A stretch of 64,000 nucleotides of DNA from Betaproteobacteria bacterium (GCA_016709965.1 JADJLT010000001.1:310001-374000), one strand, 5' to 3'. Positions 17,401 to 27,233 are shown, numbered from the stretch's first letter. Program-made: numbers and translations. Notes: a model not told the origin generated them from the sequence alone.

Positions 17401-20400
17401 TTAGGCAGCGTCCCTCATTTTCAAGGCTTCCTGAATATCCACTTCGACCACGCGCGACACACCGGATTCCTGCATGGTGACGCCGACGAGCTGCTCGGCC
17501 ATTTCCATCGCGATTTTATTATGGGAAATGAACAGGAACTGCGTTGCACCTGACATTTTCTTGACCATGGCACAAAAACGTTCGGTATTGCTGTCATCCA
17601 ATGGCGCATCGACCTCGTCAAGCAGGCAGAAAGGTGCCGGGTTGAGCTGGAACATCGAAAAAACCAGCGCAATCGCGGTCAGCGCTTTTTCGCCGCCGGA
17701 CAACAGGTGAATCGTTGAATTCTTTTTTCCCGGCGGCTGGGCAATCACCTGAACGCCGGCATCGAGGATTTCCTCGCCAGTCATCACCAGTTCAGCCCGG
17801 CCGCCCCCGAACAATTCCGGGAAAAGCTGCCCGAAATGGCCGTTGACCGTATCAAATGTGTTTTTCAGCAGGTCACGCGTCTCACGATCGATACGGCGGA
17901 TGGCGTTCTCCAGCGTCTCCATCGCTTCGTTGAGGTCAGCGGCCTGCATGTCGAGATAGCCCTTGCGCTCGGTCGCAGTTTCCAGTTCCTGCAGCGCGGC
18001 CATATTAACGGCGCCAAGCTCGGCGATGGCACTGGTCAGCCGGGTAATTTCACCCTGCAGGCTGGCTGGCTTGGCATTGCCGATTTCTGATACCAACGCT
18101 TCTTCGTTGGCCCCGGCTTCGAGTAATTGCAGCGCGAACTGCTCGGTATTGAGCGCCGCCGCCTGCTCCTTCAACTTTAGATCACCAATCTTCACGCGCA
18201 GCGGCTCCAGCCCCTGCTCGATGCGCATGCGTTGCTCTTCGAAACCACGCAATGCATTGGTCGCCGACTCCAGCGCATCGCGCTTTTCGGCCAGAATTTT
18301 TTCGGCCGCCTGACGCGCTTCAAGCGCTGACTGCAACTGACCCTCCATAACATCCGGCGGTGCCGCTTCGACCTGCTCGGCGCACTGGGCGCGGTCCTTC
18401 TCGATACGGTTCAACTCGCGCTGCGCCACGGCCTGCTGGGTAAAAACGTCCTGCAGCTTGCCGTCACTTTCACGTAGCGAGAACTGCGCCTCACGCAAGG
18501 CGCGGTCGAGGTCGGAATTGCGTTCACGTTCGGCGCGCACAGCACGTTCGCACTCGTCAAGCCGCGTTTGGGCACCGTGCACCAGCACGCGAATGCGCGA
18601 CAGGCCGTCACGAATTTCTTCGATGCGTTCGTCGGCCGACATTTCGCGCTCGCGCTCGCTCTCTTCTTCCTCGGCCAGCTCAGCCAGTTGTTCCTGCAGG
18701 CGCTCCTTTTGTTCCTTGTAGCGCTCGATGGTCTGCGCCAGCTTGACCACCTCGAGCTGCACGGCATGCACGCGCTGCTGGCGGTCGGCGACATATTGCC
18801 GGATTTCGCCAATTTCGGATTGCTTGTCCTCAATCTGCTCCTCAAGCATGGCCAGATGCTCGCGGATGGACTCGGCCTTTTCTTCAGCCATGGCGACGCC
18901 CTCGCCTAGCGCTTCGATTTCGCGCTGACGTTCGAGCAAACCATGTTCGCCCTGATCCGGCGCAAAGAAAGTCACGCTGGCCGGGCTGACCAAATCACCA
19001 CCGCGGGTGACGACAACCGCCCCCGCCGGCAAATTCGCCCGCATGGCCAGCGCATCGGCCAGCGTTTCTGCCGTCTGCACCTGGCCCAGCCAGTCGTGCA
19101 GCACGGCCTGAATGGCCGGCGACTCGCTGCGCACCTTGGCGGACAGCGCTGCCACGGTCGACTGGAAATTTTGGCCAAAATCGAAATCACCGGGCAGCAT
19201 TACACTCAACCGTGCTTCCGGCCGGTCGTGCAGCCATTCGTCAAGCTTGGCCGGATCGTCACAGGCGATGGCGCTCAGGCGTTCGCGCAATACCGCTTCG
19301 ACGGCCTCTTCCCAGCCCGATTCGACATGAATCTTTTGCCATAAAGGGGGTGCCGATTCGAGATCATGGCGACGCAGCCATTCCGGCAATTTACCCGTCT
19401 GCTGCGTGCGCGCCTGCATTTGTTCCAGCGCCGAGCGTCTAGCCTGACCGGCGGCCAGTTCACGCTCGATGCGCTGCAACTCAGACTGCGCCTCCTTGCG
19501 ACGTGCCTCGACCTGCGGCAGTTCCTGCTGCAACTGCTGCAACTGATCCTGATCACCGGCCAGTTCCTCGCGCAACAGGCTGAGCTCTTCTTCCTTCTCG
19601 GCAAGATCCGTTTCATCCGGCGCATCGCCACCGCCGGTTTCTTCGCGCAAACGCTCACGACGCAGCGTGATGGATTGCAAGGCGCGCTGGGCGTGCGACT
19701 TGTTGGTCAGCTCGACTTCCAGCTTCTGCTCACTGTTGGTCGTTCGCGTCTTCAGGCGCTGCAGCTCTTCCTGTGCCTGTACGTGGTCTTCCTCGACCTG
19801 CGGCGCGATGTTCATCTGCTGATGTAGTCGCTCCTCGGCTTCCTCGGCGCGGAGCTTGGTGATTTCCTGCGCTTCTTCCCATTTTTGCCGGTCGACCGTG
19901 AGCTTTTCGGCCGTCGCACTCCACTGCTTCAATTCGTCTTCGAGCTGGGTCAGGCGCGCTTCGAGCTGGCTGCGCGATTCGCGGCGATGGCGAATTTCCG
20001 CTTCCAGCCGGGCAACTTCGGCATTGGCCGAATACATGTCGCTCTGCGCGTTGTGCAGGGCATCGCCGGCAGCGAAATGGGCTTCGCGGGTTTCCTCGGC
20101 ACGCGTCTCGGTTTCACGCAATGCGGCATTTTGCGCTTCGAGATCGGTCACCGCGCGCTCGACTTCGAGCGACAGGCGTTGCCGCTCAGCCTCGGCTTCG
20201 CGCTTTTTCAAGAGCCAGAGTACTTGCTGGCGCAGCACCAGTTGCTCGTTCAGGCCCTGATAACGACGTGCCACTTCGGCCTGGATTTCCAGCCGCTCCA
20301 TCTGGTTACCGAGTTCAAGGCGGATGTCTTCAACGCGCAGCAAGTTTTCGCGGGTGTCCTCCAGACGGCCGTTCGTTTCCTTGCGCCGCTCCTTGTAGCG

Positions 20401-20913
20401 GGTAACCCCGGCCGCTTCTTCGAGGAAGACACGCAGATCATCCGGCCGTGCCTCGATGATGCGCGAAATCATGCCCTGACCGATGATGGCGTAGGCGCGT
20501 GGTCCGAGGCCAGTGCCCAGAAACAGGTCGGTGATGTCCTTGCGGCGGACCTTCAAATTGTTGATGAAGTAATCCGACTGCCCCTGCCGCGTCAGCGTGC
20601 GCTTGACCGACAGCTCGGTGTATTGCGACCACTGGCCGAGCGCCCGGCCGAGCAGATTCTCGAAAATCAGTTCCACTGAAGCGCGCGACACCGGCTTGCG
20701 GTTGGACGAGCCGTTGAAGATGACGTCCATCATCGATTCGCCGCGCAATTCCGAGGCTTTCGACTCGCCCAGCACCCAGCGCACGGCATCCATGATGTTG
20801 GATTTGCCGCAGCCATTGGGGCCAACGACGCCCACCAGTTGACCTGGAACGGCCACAGCGGTGGGATCGACGAAGGATTTGAAGCCGGCGAGTTTGAGCT
20901 TGGTGAGACGCAT
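17401..20913 (-). CDS. smc: Chromosome segregation ATPase SMC
   Basis: Condensin subunit. The ATG at 20913 gives 1170 residues, the standard length; a longer in-frame start at 20970 adds an unconserved tail. It has the Walker A GPNGCGKSNI near residue 32, long coiled coils (about residues 170-500 and 650-1000) around a hinge (about residues 515-640), the ABC signature LLSGGEKALTAIA, and Walker B CLLDEVDAPLDDSN near the C-terminus. It is followed 23 bases later by zipA. Kleisin partner genes are not in this window. Confidence 0.96.
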   Translation of the reverse strand: MRLTKLKLAGFKSFVDPTAVAVPGQLVGVVGPNGCGKSNIMDAVRWVLGESKASELRGESMMDVIFNGSSNRKPVSRASVELIFENLLGRALGQWSQYTELSVKRTLTRQGQSDYFINNLKVRRKDITDLFLGTGLGPRAYAIIGQGMISRIIEARPDDLRVFLEEAAGVTRYKERRKETNGRLEDTRENLLRVEDIRLELGNQMERLEIQAEVARRYQGLNEQLVLRQQVLWLLKKREAEAERQRLSLEVERAVTDLEAQNAALRETETRAEETREAHFAAGDALHNAQSDMYSANAEVARLEAEIRHRRESRSQLEARLTQLEDELKQWSATAEKLTVDRQKWEEAQEITKLRAEEAEERLHQQMNIAPQVEEDHVQAQEELQRLKTRTTNSEQKLEVELTNKSHAQRALQSITLRRERLREETGGGDAPDETDLAEKEEELSLLREELAGDQDQLQQLQQELPQVEARRKEAQSELQRIERELAAGQARRSALEQMQARTQQTGKLPEWLRRHDLESAPPLWQKIHVESGWEEAVEAVLRERLSAIACDDPAKLDEWLHDRPEARLSVMLPGDFDFGQNFQSTVAALSAKVRSESPAIQAVLHDWLGQVQTAETLADALAMRANLPAGAVVVTRGGDLVSPASVTFFAPDQGEHGLLERQREIEALGEGVAMAEEKAESIREHLAMLEEQIEDKQSEIGEIRQYVADRQQRVHAVQLEVVKLAQTIERYKEQKERLQEQLAELAEEEESEREREMSADERIEEIRDGLSRIRVLVHGAQTRLDECERAVRAERERNSDLDRALREAQFSLRESDGKLQDVFTQQAVAQRELNRIEKDRAQCAEQVEAAPPDVMEGQLQSALEARQAAEKILAEKRDALESATNALRGFEEQRMRIEQGLEPLRVKIGDLKLKEQAAALNTEQFALQLLEAGANEEALVSEIGNAKPASLQGEITRLTSAIAELGAVNMAALQELETATERKGYLDMQAADLNEAMETLENAIRRIDRETRDLLKNTFDTVNGHFGQLFPELFGGGRAELVMTGEEILDAGVQVIAQPPGKKNSTIHLLSGGEKALTAIALVFSMFQLNPAPFCLLDEVDAPLDDSNTERFCAMVKKMSGATQFLFISHNKIAMEMAEQLVGVTMQESGVSRVVEVDIQEALKMRDAA

Positions 20914-21131
20914 GCCTGATTTCGGCGGGGTATAAATGCCCCCGCCATGAAGGGGGTCGTATAATAACATCGACCTTCGCGCCCCAATCGCGGCCCTCGG
21001 CAGAGATCGCCCGATGATGCCGACCGGCCTGTTTTCGCGTGAGCCATAGAACTGACGTCCCTTGAACCCGGGATCGCCCGTCCTGCTTGCAATCCTGCCT
21101 GAATTCCTTGCTCATTCAAGGAGCCAAACCG

Positions 21132-21449
21132 ATGCATCCAGCCACCGTCCCCTTGCGCGCCGAAACCTTGCAGGTCCTGCGCCTGATCGGCGAATTCGAG
21201 CCCATATTGATGCTGAGCGGCGACAAGGATGGCTTCGGTACGCGCTGGACGCTGTCCGGCCAAGAGGTACAACCGGCGATTGCCCGATTTCTAATGGAGT
21301 CCGGCTTCCTTGAGCAGACCGGCAAGACCGAGCTCGGCGCGATCAAACTCACACTGACCGACAAGGGGCGCGATTTCCGCGAAAAAGGTCAACAATGGTG
21401 GGCTGACCAGAACTTTCTGCAGAAGTTGAAGATCACCCTGCTCGGCTAG
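21132..21449 (+). CDS. Small conserved-looking protein of unknown function
   Basis: A 105-residue protein with a good AAGGAG site eight bases before the ATG at 21132. It is hydrophilic with predicted helix-strand alternation; the segment from QPAIARFLMESGFLEQ to ITLTDKG-like sequence resembles a winged-helix wing (a helix followed by a short hairpin), but this is a weak impression. It is divergent from smc, with 218 bases between the starts. No family is recognised with confidence. Confidence 0.65.
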   Translation: MHPATVPLRAETLQVLRLIGEFEPILMLSGDKDGFGTRWTLSGQEVQPAIARFLMESGFLEQTGKTELGAIKLTLTDKGRDFREKGQQWWADQNFLQKLKITLLG

Positions 21450-21477
21450 GTCAGCCGGACCGCAAAAGCTGCTTGTT

Positions 21478-21518
21478 ACGGTCAACCGGAAAAAGCAGCC
21501 GATTTTGAAATTTTTCTT
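21478..21518 (+). repeat. Dispersed intergenic repeat, copy R1
   Basis: Matches the window-wide pattern CGGTCAACCsGAAAAA, then about six variable bases, then CCGAnTTTGAAA and a T-rich tail. It lies in the gap between the 105-residue gene and the symporter. Confidence 0.8.
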
Positions 21519-21588
21519 GTTCGCCCGAGCCCGCATGTAATTCGGGCAATGCCGCTAAAATGGCGTTGCATTCACCTCAACGCGCCCG

Positions 21589-22839
21589 ATGACCCGTCCC
21601 TCGCTCAACACCCAGATATTGATCGGCTGCCTGCTCGGCATTGGCGGCGGACTATGGCTCGCCACGCAGTCAGCGTCGGCGCCTGTTGTCGACCAAACAC
21701 TGTACGGCGTAAAAATCGTTGGCAACCTGTTTCTCGATCTGCTGCGCATGGTGCTGGTGCCACTGGTTTTTTCATCCATCGTCTGCGGCGTCGCCAACCT
21801 GCGGGCGCATCAGCAGATGCATCGGGTATGGACCACGACCATCGCCTTCTTTGCGCTGTCGATGGCCATCGCCATGGTCCTCGGTCTCGGCGCCGCCAGT
21901 ATCTTTCGCCCCGGCGAAGGTCAGCATCTCGCCATGTTTGCCGACGCTACCCGCGATTTCCAGGCGCGGCAGATGCCGCTGCCGGACTACATCGCGCAAT
22001 TTATGCGAGGCCTGTTCCAGAACCCGTTCAAGGCACTCGCCCAGGGCGACATCCTCGCCGTCGTCGTGATCGCCCTGTTTCTCGGCATTGCCCTCGTCGT
22101 CGGCGGGGAACGCTACAAGAATGTGCGTGTACTGATTCAAGAATTGCAGGAACTCTGCCTGCTCATCGTCGGCTGGATCATGCGCCTGGCCCCGTTTGGC
22201 CTGGCTGCACTGCTGCTGCAACTGGTCGCCACGCAAAATGCGACCCTGCTCGGCAGCCTCGCCCACTTCATCGCGGTCGTTGTCGGCACCACCCTGTTTC
22301 ATGGCATCGTCGTCCTGCCGCTGCTGCTCTGGCTGGTCACCCGCATGACGCCGCTACACTTCTGGAAAGGCGCGCGCGATGCGCTGATTACCGCCTTCGC
22401 CACCAGCTCCAGCGCGGCCACGCTGCCCATCACCTTGCGCTGTACAGAGCAGCACCTGCACGTCAAAAAGGACATCGCCAACTTTGTCGTCCCGCTTGGC
22501 GCCACCATGAACATGGACGGCACCGCGCTCTATGAAGCCGCCGCCGCGCTCTTCGTCGCCCGCCTCGCCGGCATCGAACTCGATCTCGCCCACCAGCTGA
22601 TCATCTTCTTCGTGGCCATGCTTGGCGCCATCGGCGCCCCGGGGATTCCCAGTGTCGGCATGTTGAGCATGGTGCTCGTGCTCGAATCGGTTGGCCTGCC
22701 CACCGCTGCCATCGCCATCCTGCTCCCCATCGACCGCATCCTCGACACGGTGCGCACGGCGGTCAATGTCGAAGGCGACATGGTGGGCAGCCTGATCGTT
22801 CAGAAGCTGACGGAATCGGCCAGCGACCGGGACAACTGA
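21589..22839 (+). CDS. Dicarboxylate/amino acid:cation symporter (DAACS family)
   Basis: A 416-residue membrane transporter related to GltP and DctA. It shows the serine-rich re-entrant loop SSSAATLP (about residue 266), the NMDGTALYEA substrate/sodium motif (about residue 305), and a second hairpin with GAPGIPSVG. About eight transmembrane segments are visible. It should import C4-dicarboxylates or acidic amino acids with H+ or Na+; the exact substrate cannot be told. A decayed copy of this gene's 3' end lies 4.5 kb downstream (27281-27426). Confidence 0.92.
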   Translation: MTRPSLNTQILIGCLLGIGGGLWLATQSASAPVVDQTLYGVKIVGNLFLDLLRMVLVPLVFSSIVCGVANLRAHQQMHRVWTTTIAFFALSMAIAMVLGLGAASIFRPGEGQHLAMFADATRDFQARQMPLPDYIAQFMRGLFQNPFKALAQGDILAVVVIALFLGIALVVGGERYKNVRVLIQELQELCLLIVGWIMRLAPFGLAALLLQLVATQNATLLGSLAHFIAVVVGTTLFHGIVVLPLLLWLVTRMTPLHFWKGARDALITAFATSSSAATLPITLRCTEQHLHVKKDIANFVVPLGATMNMDGTALYEAAAALFVARLAGIELDLAHQLIIFFVAMLGAIGAPGIPSVGMLSMVLVLESVGLPTAAIAILLPIDRILDTVRTAVNVEGDMVGSLIVQKLTESASDRDN

Positions 22840-22870
22840 GTCCCCAGCTGCTTAAACTGCGGCCCGCCGA

Positions 22871-23797
22871 TCAACGCCGGGCAACGAACTCCACTGGCGT
22901 GTGGACACTGTGGCCACCGCCACTTTCCAGCACGACATGCAATTCATCCCCCTGCAGCACGGCGCGATAACGATGCGTCACGTCGCGCCCCGGTCCATCG
23001 CCGAGCACCTCCTGGCTGTGCGTCACGAAATTCAGTTGCTCGCCCGCCAGCGTTCCCTGCTCTACCGTTCGCGGCACCCCCAGATAGCTCGCCGTGCCAT
23101 GCACCTCGTCGTTTTCCAGGCGCAGATCGAAGCGCTCGGCGTGCTCGGCGCCCCAATCGTATTTCACCGTAGCCCGCCACTGCCCGGAAAGCGCCTGGAC
23201 CATTTCCGCAGAAACCGGCGCTACGGCACCCGTGGAATGACCAGTCCAGTTCATCTTCAATCCGGTGAACAGCGCCGCGACCAGCGCCAGACCCGCCAAG
23301 CTCCAGCCCAACCATGATCGTGAGCGTGGCGGCTGAACCATGGGGAAAGACGGCTTGATCGTTTCAATCAGGCGCGCCACATCCGACGCCCAACCGGTAT
23401 CCGACAGGATGAATGACTGGCGCCGTGCCAGCGCCCGGATCGCCAAAGGCAATTCCTTTTCCGCCGGCATGGACGCGCCGCCGACCAACACCGGCAACAA
23501 CATCTTGCCGGACTTCAAGCCGGCCTCGATCTCCATCCTGACAAAATCCTCCGGCTCGTCCAGACGGCGAACGCCATGCCGACTGACCGTCAGCCAGGCC
23601 GGCCCGATGATGACCAGAAAGACATCGACCGATGTCAGTTGCTGATTGATGGCATCGACAAAATCCTCGCCCGGATGGATATCCTCAATATCGCGAAATA
23701 CATTGTCCGCGTCGAAAGCCAGACCAAGCGCATCCGCCAGACGGCCGGCGAAACCGGCCTGGTCATCGCGACGGTAACTGATGAATATTCCGGGCAT
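22871..23797 (-). CDS. Membrane-anchored TIR-domain protein with C-terminal beta-rich domain
   Basis: A 308-residue protein. Residues 1-150 are a bacterial TIR domain starting GIFISYRRDDQAGFAGRL, with VFRDIEDIHPGEDF, DVFLVIIGPAWL and an EDFVRMEIEAGL helix that may hold the catalytic glutamate of NAD-cleaving TIRs. A proline/arginine linker leads to one transmembrane segment (about residues 163-184). The last 110 residues are strand-rich, with short charged turns, and match no family I recognise. The likely topology is TIR in the cytoplasm and the beta domain in the periplasm as a sensor, which is inference. It is convergent with the symporter and divergent from the ABM/NLR pair. NAD-cleaving activity is known for many bacterial TIRs but is unproven here. 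Confidence 0.87.
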   Translation of the reverse strand: MPGIFISYRRDDQAGFAGRLADALGLAFDADNVFRDIEDIHPGEDFVDAINQQLTSVDVFLVIIGPAWLTVSRHGVRRLDEPEDFVRMEIEAGLKSGKMLLPVLVGGASMPAEKELPLAIRALARRQSFILSDTGWASDVARLIETIKPSFPMVQPPRSRSWLGWSLAGLALVAALFTGLKMNWTGHSTGAVAPVSAEMVQALSGQWRATVKYDWGAEHAERFDLRLENDEVHGTASYLGVPRTVEQGTLAGEQLNFVTHSQEVLGDGPGRDVTHRYRAVLQGDELHVVLESGGGHSVHTPVEFVARR

Positions 23798-23900
23798 GGG
23801 ACTGGCCTCCTAGATGAAACACCCTGATGCTCAAAGTTTGGCAACGCTTTACTGAACTGCACACATCAAACTGCCGACCGTAAAGATTGCGCGACTTGCC

Positions 23901-23945
23901 ACGGTCAACCCGAAAAAACCGGCGAATTTGAAACTTTTTATTGCG
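23901..23945 (+). repeat. Dispersed intergenic repeat, copy R2
   Basis: ACGGTCAACCCGAAAAAA, then CCGGCGAATTTGAAACTTTTT. It lies between the divergent TIR and ABM genes. The rest of this 262-base gap shows no gene. Confidence 0.8.
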
Positions 23946-24059
23946 AGAGGAAGGATACAAGAACTACGACCTGAACGCCTTTGCCCGGGCCAGGCGCCAC
24001 CTTCAACGCCCCCGGATTTTGGTCTATGATTCAAGCAGATATTCCCGCCGGAGGCTAGC

Positions 24060-24383
24060 ATGGTGGTCATCGTATTCCGCACCCGACTCAAGAATGGCAC
24101 CGACGAACAAGCCCTGACGGCGCTGGGCGAGCGGATGTACGAAATTGCCTCAGCCATGCCAGGCTTTATTTCCTACAAGGACTTTGTCGCCGCCGACGGT
24201 GAAAACGTGTCCATCGTCGAATTCGACAGCATGGAATCGCTCGCCGCCTGGCGTGATCACCCAGACCATCAAGCGGCGCAGGAAGATGGACGGCAAAAAT
24301 TCTTCGCCGCCTATCAGGTCCAGATCTGCACCCCCGTGCGCAGCTACCGGTTCGATGGCAAGCACCGGCAAGCACTGGACTAG
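24060..24383 (+). CDS. ABM-fold (antibiotic biosynthesis monooxygenase-like) small protein
   Basis: A 107-residue protein with a GGAGG site six bases before the ATG. It follows the ferredoxin-like ABM pattern: VVIVFRTRLK strand, MYEIASAMPGFISYKDF, VSIVEFDSMESLAAWRDHPDHQAAQ, and a final strand. Such proteins are small dimeric oxygenases or stress proteins of variable function, and no cofactor can be inferred. It ends six bases before the NLR-like gene, so the two are almost certainly co-transcribed. Confidence 0.8.
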   Translation: MVVIVFRTRLKNGTDEQALTALGERMYEIASAMPGFISYKDFVAADGENVSIVEFDSMESLAAWRDHPDHQAAQEDGRQKFFAAYQVQICTPVRSYRFDGKHRQALD

Positions 24384-24389
24384 ACTACC

Positions 24390-27233
24390 ATGCCCACCAA
24401 CGCGCCTCTCCATCTGCGAATATTCATCTCCTCGCCTGGCGATGTCGGAGACGAACGAAACGCGGCTCGCGAAATCATCGAATCCCTGCCCCGCGACCCA
24501 GCTTATCGCGGCAAGATCACCAGCGAAGCGATTGCCTACGATGATCCCGATGCGCCGTCGCCCATGCCCGCCGGCGTCACGCCCCAACTCGGCGTCAATT
24601 TCTACAAGGGGCCGGCCAGCGCCTGTGACCTGACCATCGTCATCCTGTGGAGCCGGCTCGGTACGCCCGTTTCAGCCGATTGCGTACGCAGCGATGGCAG
24701 CCGCTACGAATCCGGCACCGTCTCCGAATATGAAGACGCCCTCGCGGCCGGCAAGGAAGTCTGGGTTTTCCGGCGCACCGAAAAACCCCGGGTCGAGCTC
24801 GATGATCCGGATCTCGACGAAAAACTGAAGCAATACCGTGCCGTCGGCCATTTCCTAGAGCGCCTGGCCAATGCTGATGGTTCGGCGGCCGGCGGGCGCC
24901 ATGACTACGCCAACCCGACGGAATTCGCCAGCCTGTTCCGCAAACTGCTCAGCGCCTGTTTCACCGCATATCTGGATCGCCGACCCAAGGATGAAAAGGC
25001 GGTACCAGAGCAGCCACCTGCTACCGAATTCGAGCCGCCTTTCCTGGCCCCCGAATTTGATCGCGACCACGCCATCGTCGGTCGCGACGAACTGGTTCGT
25101 CAGGTTTGGGAACGGGCCATCCAGGGCAAGAGCCAAAGCCTGTTGTTCCTGCCCGGCGTTGGCAAGACAACCGTTGCCCAAGCCCTGCTGGCGGATCGCG
25201 AGCAACTGCTCGCGCATTTCGACGGGGTTCTCTGGGCTGACCTGGGTCGCCAACCGCTGCTTGGCGAGCAACTGCGCCGCTGGGCAACGGCCCTGCAGGT
25301 TCCCGACGAGCGCAAGGCCAGCCTGGCCAGCATCGACGACTGGAAATCGACGATCAAGAAAGTCATTGGCAATCGCCGAATCCTGGTCGTACTCGACGAC
25401 GTATGGGAGAACAAGGCGGCAAAAGAGTTCATGCACCTTGTTCCGAAAGGGGTGTTCATCATCACCACGCGCTGCAAGGACGTCGCCGCCATGCTCGGCG
25501 ACCCCGAGCTGGTGCCTGAACTCGATGCCACCACCGGCCTCGCGTTGTTGACCGAGATTGCCCCGAAGGCAGTCGCCTTCGATCCCGACGGCGCCCACAA
25601 TCTGGTCGGCGCTGTTTATGGTCTGCCTCTGGCACTGGTCCTGATCGGCAAATACCTGCGCCGTGAATCCGCAGATGGCGACCCCGACCGCACCGCCGCC
25701 GCCTTTCAGACCATGGCCGAGGCCGGACACCGCCTGGCCATCAACCCGGGCGACGATGACACCTCCCACTCGCTGGCCGAAATCATTGAAGTCAGCTTCG
25801 CGGCACTGCGCACGGACCAGGCCAGGCGGGCCATCCTCAATCTGGCCATCTTCCGACCCAAGCCCAACACGTTTTCCAAAGACATCGCCCGCCAGGTAGC
25901 CGGTACCGAACCCGCCGTGCTCTACGACCTGAGCGACATCGGCCTGATCGAGCACTATGGCGACGGCGAATACACCATGCATCGGGTGATCGCCGAATAT
26001 GCGCGCACCAAGTTGCCGCTGACCGAATCGCAGGCGCTGCATCACAAGGCCGTCAATTATTACGCCCGGCAATTGCAGCAGGACATCGACGACAATCCGG
26101 TCGCCTATCTCGGCTGGTACCGCTACGAGCAAACCGACTGGCAGGCTACCAAGGATGCCTGGCTCTATCACCTCGCCCATGCCGGCAATGCCGTCAGCGG
26201 CGTGCAGGCCTTCCTGCGCGTCTATTTCGATGCGTTCTGGTGGTGGGGCTATTACCAGCGCTTCCCGTTCTGCGAGCGCCTTTTGCTCGAATGGCAGCAA
26301 CGCCGCAGCGTCGATCCCAAGGTACGCCTGGGCCTTGAACAACTCGCCACCTTTCAGGCGGCCTATCCGGAAGGCTATGAAAAATCCACCCGCGGCGACT
26401 GGGCAAAGGTCGAACACTCACTCACCCGACTTCGGCAAAGTCTCGGGCTGGAGGGTGAGATTTCAGCGATCCACGACGAAGACGCGCGCCGGGTGCGGGG
26501 CTTCACCGATTTTCTGCTCGCCGAGGCCTATGCCTACGGCCGCCATGATCACGAAGGCGCCCTCAAGCGCTACGCCGCCGCCCACGACATTTTCCATCTC
26601 GACGGTGACCTCTGGGTTGCTGCCTGGCTCTGCTTCTATGTCGCCCAATACCTGCTTGAACAAGATTCCCTCGCCACGTCGGCAGCGTATGCCCGGCGTT
26701 CGCTGTCCGAAGCAGGCTGTGCCGCCGGCGGCGAGGATGCCCCGCTGGCTGAACGCGACGCTGAACTGCTCGCCAACAACTACCGACTGCTGGGCGATCT
26801 GGCCATTGCCGATCGGCAGTTTTCGGAAGCCACCCGACACTACATCCGTGCCACTTTCTATGCCTACGCCTTCCAGGCAATCCCCGAACCTGCCGATACC
26901 TACACCATGGCTTTCTACCAGGAAATCACCGGCCGCATTGCCGAGCAGGCTGCCCACCTCGCCGGGCGTGATCGGGCCGCCGCCAAGACCTTATGCGAGC
27001 CAATCGGCAGCTATTGGCAGATCTATTGGCAACGGCATCCGGCGCAGATCGGCTCGAACGATCTGGATACCGCGCTGGACAATGCCAATCCCGCGGCCAT
27101 CGCAGCAGTACTTTTCCCGCCGCCGATCACTGGCGACATCCTGAGCGGTGCCGCCGATTACGCCAGAGAAGTTGAGGCAATCATCACCCCGCTCACCGCG
27201 GCTCTCGACAAACCGGCAAGCAACCAGCCGTAA
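24390..27233 (+). CDS. NLR-like STAND ATPase (DUF4062-like N-terminus, NB-ARC, helical repeats)
   Basis: A 947-residue protein. Residues 1-190 start LRIFISSPGDVGDERNAARE, the hallmark of DUF4062-type N-terminal domains, which are related to TIR folds. Residues 225-530 form an NB-ARC module: P-loop GVGKTTVAQALL (about residue 252), Walker B RILVVLDDVW (about residue 330), the GLPLAL motif (about residue 411), and an MHR in the position of the MHD motif (about residue 530). The C-terminal 400 residues are helical, TPR-like, the usual sensor part of bacterial NLRs. The P-loop is odd: the canonical first glycine is replaced by phenylalanine (FLPGVGKTT). The family senses invaders and oligomerises to fire an effector; whether this one defends against phage is inference. 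Confidence 0.85.
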   Translation: MPTNAPLHLRIFISSPGDVGDERNAAREIIESLPRDPAYRGKITSEAIAYDDPDAPSPMPAGVTPQLGVNFYKGPASACDLTIVILWSRLGTPVSADCVRSDGSRYESGTVSEYEDALAAGKEVWVFRRTEKPRVELDDPDLDEKLKQYRAVGHFLERLANADGSAAGGRHDYANPTEFASLFRKLLSACFTAYLDRRPKDEKAVPEQPPATEFEPPFLAPEFDRDHAIVGRDELVRQVWERAIQGKSQSLLFLPGVGKTTVAQALLADREQLLAHFDGVLWADLGRQPLLGEQLRRWATALQVPDERKASLASIDDWKSTIKKVIGNRRILVVLDDVWENKAAKEFMHLVPKGVFIITTRCKDVAAMLGDPELVPELDATTGLALLTEIAPKAVAFDPDGAHNLVGAVYGLPLALVLIGKYLRRESADGDPDRTAAAFQTMAEAGHRLAINPGDDDTSHSLAEIIEVSFAALRTDQARRAILNLAIFRPKPNTFSKDIARQVAGTEPAVLYDLSDIGLIEHYGDGEYTMHRVIAEYARTKLPLTESQALHHKAVNYYARQLQQDIDDNPVAYLGWYRYEQTDWQATKDAWLYHLAHAGNAVSGVQAFLRVYFDAFWWWGYYQRFPFCERLLLEWQQRRSVDPKVRLGLEQLATFQAAYPEGYEKSTRGDWAKVEHSLTRLRQSLGLEGEISAIHDEDARRVRGFTDFLLAEAYAYGRHDHEGALKRYAAAHDIFHLDGDLWVAAWLCFYVAQYLLEQDSLATSAAYARRSLSEAGCAAGGEDAPLAERDAELLANNYRLLGDLAIADRQFSEATRHYIRATFYAYAFQAIPEPADTYTMAFYQEITGRIAEQAAHLAGRDRAAAKTLCEPIGSYWQIYWQRHPAQIGSNDLDTALDNANPAAIAAVLFPPPITGDILSGAADYAREVEAIITPLTAALDKPASNQP

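Noticed and set aside
20914..21131. A promoter for the 105-residue gene from the TATAAT at 20960-20965.
   Set aside because: No acceptable -35 element lies at the right distance and the start codon is 170 bases away, so the match may be chance.
24855..26417. A 520-residue minus-strand open frame inside the NLR-like gene.
   Set aside because: It is antisense to the NB-ARC coding sequence, whose motifs are clear; long shadows are common in GC-rich genes.
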